Shown in pieces: positions 59,823 to 64,000 of a stretch of DNA of 64,000 nucleotides. The position numbers and the translations under genes were made by a program. The notes beneath the pieces were generated by a model. The model saw only the letters and a program-made list of their open reading frames with translations, was not told where the DNA came from and made no database searches. The DNA comes from HXMU1420-2 sp034670145 (GTDB lineage: Bacteria > Pseudomonadota > Alphaproteobacteria > Rhodobacterales > Rhodobacteraceae). Location: assembly GCA_034670145.1 (NCBI GenBank), contig JAXMOA010000009.1, positions 159,679 through 223,678 of the forward strand, read 5' to 3'. The first letter of the stretch is position 1, and the number at the start of each line of letters is the position of its first letter.

Positions 59823-60497
59823 TCAGTCCTTCCGTGGCAACTCCAGATAGCGCGCCACCAGCTCGACCGACTGGGCCACAAACGCCTCGTCATCCAGCGC
59901 GTTCAACGCCGCCTTGCGCATCGACGGATCCAGATAAACACGCGCCATGGCAGAAAGCTGGTCAATGGCAAACCCCGCCGCCGCCTCTGTATCCGGGTGC
60001 CCGATTTCATCGCGCCGCTCCATCACCAGCGCAAACAAGGCCTTGCGTGTGTTGCCCTGAATTTCAGAGTAATGCGCCGCCAGCTCCGGAAAATCCGCAA
60101 TCACCGCCGAGACAGCCGCCTTCGCAGCCCCGTTTTCCCGGGCCGAGGACAGGACAATCTCCAGATACCCGCGAAACAGATCCGCAATCGTCGCCCCCTC
60201 CCACAACGCAGGGTCCGCCGCCCGCTTGTTCAGCGCTTCGTAGGTTTCCGTCATCCGATGAAACAGCGCATAATATAACGCCGTCTTGTCCTTGAAGTGG
60301 TGATAAACCGCCCCGACCGAAGACCCCGCACGCTTGGCGATATCCGCAATCGACGTCGCATCCGTGCCCTTCTCCAGAATCAACGCCTCTGCGGCGTCCA
60401 TCAAGGCAGATTGCGTCCGTTCACTTCGGCTCTGCTGACCGGTGCGCCGCCAATGCAGCTCCGATTTCCAACGACTCTCGCTCAACACAAACCTCAT
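59823..60497 (-). CDS. TetR-family transcriptional regulator
   Basis: The 224-residue regulator has an N-terminal TetR helix-turn-helix (ALMDAAEALILEKGTDATSIADIAKRAGSSVGAVYHHFKDKTALYYALF) preceded by about 30 polar residues, and an all-helical ligand domain. It converges on the flavoprotein gene and is divergent from the molybdenum hydroxylase genes. Two dyads with CAGAA/TTCTG arms lie just upstream. No ribosome site precedes the ATG, but TATAAA ends seven bases before it, so the message may be leaderless. Its ligand is unknown. Confidence 0.9.
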   Translation of the reverse strand: MRFVLSESRWKSELHWRRTGQQSRSERTQSALMDAAEALILEKGTDATSIADIAKRAGSSVGAVYHHFKDKTALYYALFHRMTETYEALNKRAADPALWEGATIADLFRGYLEIVLSSARENGAAKAAVSAVIADFPELAAHYSEIQGNTRKALFALVMERRDEIGHPDTEAAAGFAIDQLSAMARVYLDPSMRKAALNALDDEAFVAQSVELVARYLELPRKD

Positions 60498-60499
60498 AA

Positions 60500-60515
60500 C
60501 AGAATTTATATTCTG
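60500..60515. promoter_or_regulatory. TetR operator candidate 1
   Basis: CAGAAT-TTAT-ATTCTG is a perfect 6-bp inverted repeat three bases before the TetR start codon, overlapping its probable -10 element. It fits autoregulation. Confidence 0.7.
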
Positions 60516-60553
60516 GTTTCTTGACAGAAGAGGGGCAGACTGTCAAAACAGAA

Positions 60554-60571
60554 TCAGAATTCTTGTTCTGA
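60554..60571. promoter_or_regulatory. TetR operator candidate 2
   Basis: TCAGAA-TTCTTG-TTCTGA is a perfect 6-bp inverted repeat with the same CAGAA/TTCTG arms as the first site. It lies 58 bases before the iron-sulfur subunit start, and a TTGACA at 60521-60526 lies between the two sites. Confidence 0.65.
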
Positions 60572-60629
60572 TCATGGCCAGCCCGTCATGGTCCCAGATG
60601 CCCCCGCAAACGCAGGAACGGAGCAGCCG

Positions 60630-61106
60630 ATGAAGACCACGATTACCGTCAATGGAACCCAACACGACATCGACACCGACCCGTCGAAACCGCTCTTGTG
60701 GGTGATCCGCGAGGACCTGGCCATGACAGGGACAAAATTTGGCTGCGGCGTGGCCCAATGCGGCGCCTGCACCGTCATGGTGGACGGCGTGGCCACCCGC
60801 ACCTGCGTCACCCCGGTCGAAGCCGTCGAAGGCCAGAGCATCACCACCATCGAAGGTCTCGCCGATCGCAATGGCAACCTGCACGCGCTGCAACAGGCCT
60901 GGATCAAACATCAGGTCCCGCAATGCGGCTATTGTCAGTCCGGCCAGTTGATGTCCGCAGCCGCGCTCCTGCAAGACAGCCCAAACCCCACCGACGCAGA
61001 GATCGACGACGCGATGGACGGCAATATCTGCCGCTGCGGCATGTATGACCGTATCCGCGCCGCAATCAAAACCGCTGCTCTCGAAAAAGGACAGACCAAT
61101 GAATAA
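60630..61106 (+). CDS. [2Fe-2S] subunit of a xanthine-oxidase-family molybdenum hydroxylase
   Basis: The 158-residue protein has both clusters of the small subunit: the ferredoxin-type CGVAQCGACTVMVDG (with Cys further on at RTCV) and the helical domain QCGYCQSGQLMSAAAL with GNICRCGMY. It passes electrons from the molybdenum subunit. IorA of isoquinoline 1-oxidoreductase and the periplasmic aldehyde dehydrogenases are close relatives. I start at 60630, six bases after GGAG. It overlaps the large subunit by eight bases. Confidence 0.93.
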   Translation: MKTTITVNGTQHDIDTDPSKPLLWVIREDLAMTGTKFGCGVAQCGACTVMVDGVATRTCVTPVEAVEGQSITTIEGLADRNGNLHALQQAWIKHQVPQCGYCQSGQLMSAAALLQDSPNPTDAEIDDAMDGNICRCGMYDRIRAAIKTAALEKGQTNE

Positions 61107-63342
61107 ATGGACACGTCGCGCGTTCATCTCGGCCGGTGTTGTCGCTGGCGGTGGTCTTCTTGTCGGGGTCGCCATGCGCCCGGGCCATCGGGTGGCAGGC
61201 CTTCAGGATATCGTCGCCTCGGACGGGGAAACGCTGGTACACGCCTATATCAAGATTGATCAGAACAATGTGGTCACCGTCCTGTCCCCCCATTCCGAAA
61301 TGGGCCAGGGCGCACAAACCGCCCTGGCCCAGATGGCGGCCGAGGAACTGGACGCCGATTGGGACAAGGTCAAGATCCAGGAGGCCCCGCCCATCGGCGA
61401 TTATGCGACCTATGGCATGGGGCGCGGCTACCTGCTCAAGGATGTCGACCTCCCCGGCGCCATTGTGCCCACAGTCGACGGCGTGATGATGCGCATCGCC
61501 GATTCCATGGACCTGCAAATCACCGGCGGCAGCCTCAGCATCCGCGCAACCGGCCAATACAGCATGCGCGTCGCCGGCGCCGCCACCAAGGACATGTTGA
61601 AACAGGCCGCCGCGGATGCCTGGGGCGTGCCCGGTTCTGAGGTCGAAACCGAAAAGAGCATGCTGCTGCACCGCGCCTCGTCCCGCTCCGAACCCTACGC
61701 GCGCTTTGCCACCGCCGCCGCCGCCATGACCCCGTCCTACACGCCCAGGCTCAAACCGATGGAGGCATTCTCCATCATGGGCCAATCGGTGCCACGCCAG
61801 GACATCCCCTCAAAGGTCGATGGCACAGCCCCCTTTGCCATTGATACCCGCCTGCCCGGCATGGTCTACGCAACGCCCCTGCGCTCCCCCGTCTTTGGCG
61901 GCAAGGTCAAACGCCTGGACGACAGCGCCGCCAGGGCCGTCGCAGGCGTGATTGCTGTCATCACCCTGCCCGCCCTGCAATCCGAGGCCTCCGTCGGCGG
62001 CTATGGCGCAACCGGCGAAAGCGTTGCCGTGGTCGCCGACAGCTACTGGTCCGCACAACAGGCACTGGAACGCCTCGACGTGGAATGGGACACCGGCCCA
62101 AATGCAGCCGTCTCCAGCGAAACGATCTTTGCCCAACACGCACGCGACCTTTCGGGCGGCGAAGGGCGCGAAAGCGACCGCTCCGAGGGCGACATAGACG
62201 CCGCCTTTGAAACCGCAACGCGCCTGGTCGAGGCCGAATACCGGGTCCCCTACCTGGCCCATACCTGTATGGAACCGCTCAACGCCACCGTGCAGGTGAC
62301 CGGCACCAAAGCCGAGGTTTGGGTCGGATGCCAGAACCCATTGGGTTTCCGCCGCCAGATCGCCAAAGCGCTCGACCTCAAAGAAGAAAACGTCACCCTG
62401 CACAACACCTTCATGGGCGGCGGCTTCGGACGCAAAAGTGTCTCCGACTGGGCCATCCAGGCCGCCCTCGTCGCCAAGGCCGTGGGCAAACCGGTCCAGC
62501 TCATCTGGTCCCGCGAAGAGGACGTCAGACAAGACTTCTACCGCCCGGCCTCCACCAGCCGTTTCCGCGCCGCCCTGGACGCCCAGGGCATGCCACAGGG
62601 CTGGCAGAACACCTATGTCAACAAACAGGAACCGGTCGAAGCCCCCCTCATCCCCTACGCCGTAGCCGCCCAGGACATCGGCTATATCCAAAGCCCCAGC
62701 CACGTGCCCTGGGGTGCATGGCGCAGCGTCGATGAATCCCAACAAGGCTTCTTCACCGAAAGCTTCATCGACGAATGCGCCCATGCCGCTCAACAGGATC
62801 CCTACGCCTACCGCGCCGCCCTCCTGTCCAATCACCCCCGGATGAAGGCCGTCCTGGACAAAGCCGCCACAGAAGCCGGCTGGGGCACCCCCCTGGGCAA
62901 AGGACGCGGACGCGGCATTGCGGTCAAGGAATCCTTCGGCTCCATCGTCGCCGAGGTGATCGAAGTCACCATGACCGGCAACAGCGTTCAGGTCGACCGC
63001 GTCGTGGCCGCCATTGATCCCGGCGTGGCCGTCACCCCCGACGGTCTGACCGCACAGATCGAATCCGGCATCATCTTCGGCCTCACCGCCGCAATCCACG
63101 GAGAGATCACGATTCAGGATGGCGCCGTCGAGCAAAGCAACTTCTACGACTACGAAATGCTGCGCATGTCCACCGTGCCCAGGATCGAAACCCACATCAT
63201 CAACAGCGGCCAGGCCATCGGCGGCGCCGGAGAACCCGGCACTCCACCGGCCGCCGCCGCGCTCGCCAATGCAATCTTCGCCGCCACCGGCCAACGGGTG
63301 CGGCAACTGCCACTGGCCAAAGACCCCGGGTTCTCGGTCTGA
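61099..63342 (+). CDS. Molybdopterin subunit of a xanthine-oxidase-family hydroxylase, Tat-exported
   Basis: The 747-residue protein has a Tat leader (WTRRAFISAGVVAGGGLL) and the IorB-type layout. The molybdopterin parts include SPHSEMGQGAQTALAQM, TFMGGGFGRKSVSDW, VPWGAWRSVDESQQG and the C-terminal GGAGEPGTPPAAAALANAI, in which the Glu is the catalytic base. It hydroxylates an aldehyde or N-heterocycle in the periplasm and gives electrons to the FeS subunit. No FAD subunit or cytochrome gene follows, so an external acceptor is needed. A strong hairpin follows the stop. Confidence 0.93.
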   Translation: MNKWTRRAFISAGVVAGGGLLVGVAMRPGHRVAGLQDIVASDGETLVHAYIKIDQNNVVTVLSPHSEMGQGAQTALAQMAAEELDADWDKVKIQEAPPIGDYATYGMGRGYLLKDVDLPGAIVPTVDGVMMRIADSMDLQITGGSLSIRATGQYSMRVAGAATKDMLKQAAADAWGVPGSEVETEKSMLLHRASSRSEPYARFATAAAAMTPSYTPRLKPMEAFSIMGQSVPRQDIPSKVDGTAPFAIDTRLPGMVYATPLRSPVFGGKVKRLDDSAARAVAGVIAVITLPALQSEASVGGYGATGESVAVVADSYWSAQQALERLDVEWDTGPNAAVSSETIFAQHARDLSGGEGRESDRSEGDIDAAFETATRLVEAEYRVPYLAHTCMEPLNATVQVTGTKAEVWVGCQNPLGFRRQIAKALDLKEENVTLHNTFMGGGFGRKSVSDWAIQAALVAKAVGKPVQLIWSREEDVRQDFYRPASTSRFRAALDAQGMPQGWQNTYVNKQEPVEAPLIPYAVAAQDIGYIQSPSHVPWGAWRSVDESQQGFFTESFIDECAHAAQQDPYAYRAALLSNHPRMKAVLDKAATEAGWGTPLGKGRGRGIAVKESFGSIVAEVIEVTMTGNSVQVDRVVAAIDPGVAVTPDGLTAQIESGIIFGLTAAIHGEITIQDGAVEQSNFYDYEMLRMSTVPRIETHIINSGQAIGGAGEPGTPPAAAALANAIFAATGQRVRQLPLAKDPGFSV

Positions 63343-63360
63343 CCCCCACCCCCAACCGCC

Positions 63361-63384
63361 CCGCATCCCACCCCTGGGATGCGG
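63361..63384 (+). terminator. Hairpin after the molybdenum hydroxylase operon
   Basis: CCGCATCCCA and TGGGATGCGG form a perfect 10-bp stem with a CCCC loop, 18 bases after the stop codon. There is no T-run, so efficiency is uncertain. Confidence 0.6.
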
Positions 63385-63885
63385 ACCACCCCTTGCGGCC
63401 CAACGCACCGATCCCCGTGCCCGGGGCCAATGAGCTGGCGTGAACCAATACGCCAGCTGCAACCCAACAATCGACATTCGCCAATCGACAAAATCCGGAC
63501 AACGACCAGGTTGCGGACTTTCCGGTTATTCGCCGCATGTGCATTGTGAATAGCGTTTAACGACGGCTACGCGCAGATAGTGGCGTTTGCAAAGCCGAGG
63601 CCGCAAAAAAACTTGAACCTGCGCCAATCTTTGGCGATTTTGCAGTAACATGACGGGAAAAATTTTTGGGGAGTTTCGGCCCATCTAGCCGTCATAAACA
63701 TAGATCTAAAACCATTGGTTGGGAAAATGGGACATGCATCTCCAAGGAAAAGAACTGGTCTCATTGTCCACACAGAGATCAGCGCGAGCATTGACGGTCA
63801 CTGCTTTGGTGATCATATTGGCGAAACAATATGAAGTCCTTCCCGCTGATCTTGAGCTCGTCGGTGTGAGCATTAGGGTCAGGAT
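63385..63885. other. Non-coding region left of the IS5 fragment
   Basis: About 500 bases hold no gene I can support. Base composition drops toward AT-rich around 63600-63830. Small open frames here have no ribosome site or recognisable product. The IS end probably lies near 63870-63880, where the sequence changes to the IS terminal sequence (GGGTCAGGATTCATAG), but the matching end is outside the window. Confidence 0.5.
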
Positions 63886-64000
63886 TCATAGCCAGAACAT
63901 GACCACGGCAGCCAGTGCGCATGCCGACAGGAAGACTTTGGGACACCTGTCGTAGCGGGTTGCAACGCGCCGCCAATCCTTGAGCCGGGCGAAGCTGTTC
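63886..64000 (-). mobile_element. IS5-family transposase, C-terminal fragment (window edge)
   Basis: On the reverse strand the frame entering at 63999 reads NSFARLKDWRRVATRYDRCP and continues KVFLSACALAAVVMFWL to a TGA at 63886-63888, 37 residues in all. This is the typical end of IS5-family (IS427/IS1031-like) transposases, including the Arg-Tyr-Asp-Arg segment after the catalytic Glu. The rest of the gene and the other terminal repeat lie beyond the window, so it cannot be said whether the element is intact. Confidence 0.85.

Noticed and set aside
61810..63477. A reverse open frame of 555 codons rich in Gly, Asp and Val
   Set aside because: It is antisense to the molybdopterin subunit, whose family motifs are unmistakable in the forward frame.
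63719..63955. A 78-codon forward frame at the right end
   Set aside because: It crosses the IS boundary antisense to the transposase and has no ribosome site or known domain.

Overview
The window looks like a chromosomal segment of a marine alphaproteobacterium of the Rhodobacterales (Roseobacter group). The evidence is the combination of a complete thiosulfate-oxidising sox locus, a dmdA-acuI pair for dimethylsulfoniopropionate (DMSP), a 5-aminolevulinate synthase of the C4 haem pathway, the trgA-trgB-cysK tellurite locus known from Rhodobacter, and a circularly permuted two-piece tmRNA with the tag ANDNRAPVAVAA. The DNA is GC-rich and densely packed, and many neighbouring genes overlap by 1 to 4 bases.

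Layout. (1) 1-14.9 kb is a catabolic region of small nitrogen-compound enzymes: the end of an acyl-CoA synthetase, an ABM monooxygenase, an SDR, a formamidase/acetamidase, an amidase, an ornithine-cyclodeaminase-like protein, a 2-oxoglutarate/Fe(II) oxygenase, a polyamine-type ABC importer, a cysteine hydrolase, an unknown protein, a DUF917 protein and a metallo-beta-lactamase-fold hydrolase. (2) 15.2-30.9 kb is the sox island: soxG-H forward, then soxV-W, X-Y-Z-A and B-C-D-E-F plus a DUF302 gene and hemA on the reverse strand, and soxS-R with a thiosulfate permease forward. Four AT-rich ATTC...GAAT-like dyads lie at the promoters of soxG, soxB, soxX and soxS/soxV and are candidate SoxR operators. 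(3) 31-40.8 kb holds housekeeping and stress genes: AlaX, MscS, cysK-trgB-trgA, cfa, photolyase and a class V aminotransferase. (4) 41-45.2 kb is a DMSP module (BCCT transporter, acuI, dmdA). (5) 45.5-51.6 kb holds a DUF1326/DUF2182 pair, a FadR-type regulator, a VWA-Hint protein, the tmRNA and a chromate transporter. (6) 51.6-60.5 kb is a bacterial microcompartment (BMC) locus. (7) It is followed by a molybdenum hydroxylase and, at the right edge, an IS5-family transposase fragment.

The part most likely to be undescribed is the BMC locus. It has one tandem-domain trimer shell protein, one hexamer shell protein and one pentamer protein. These are interleaved with a CoA-acylating-type aldehyde dehydrogenase, a malate/lactate-type dehydrogenase carrying an N-terminal BMC-associated segment, an opine-dehydrogenase-like protein, a RidA protein and a glutamine-synthetase-family ligase. 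A sarcosine-oxidase-like flavoprotein lies divergently. No phosphotransacylase, alcohol dehydrogenase or B12/glycyl-radical signature enzyme is visible. The content suggests an amine that is gamma-glutamylated, oxidised to an aldehyde and processed inside a shell, but the substrate cannot be named from sequence.

I saw no tRNA, rRNA, CRISPR array or prophage. Operators, promoters and terminators are read by eye and are candidates. Residue numbers are approximate.
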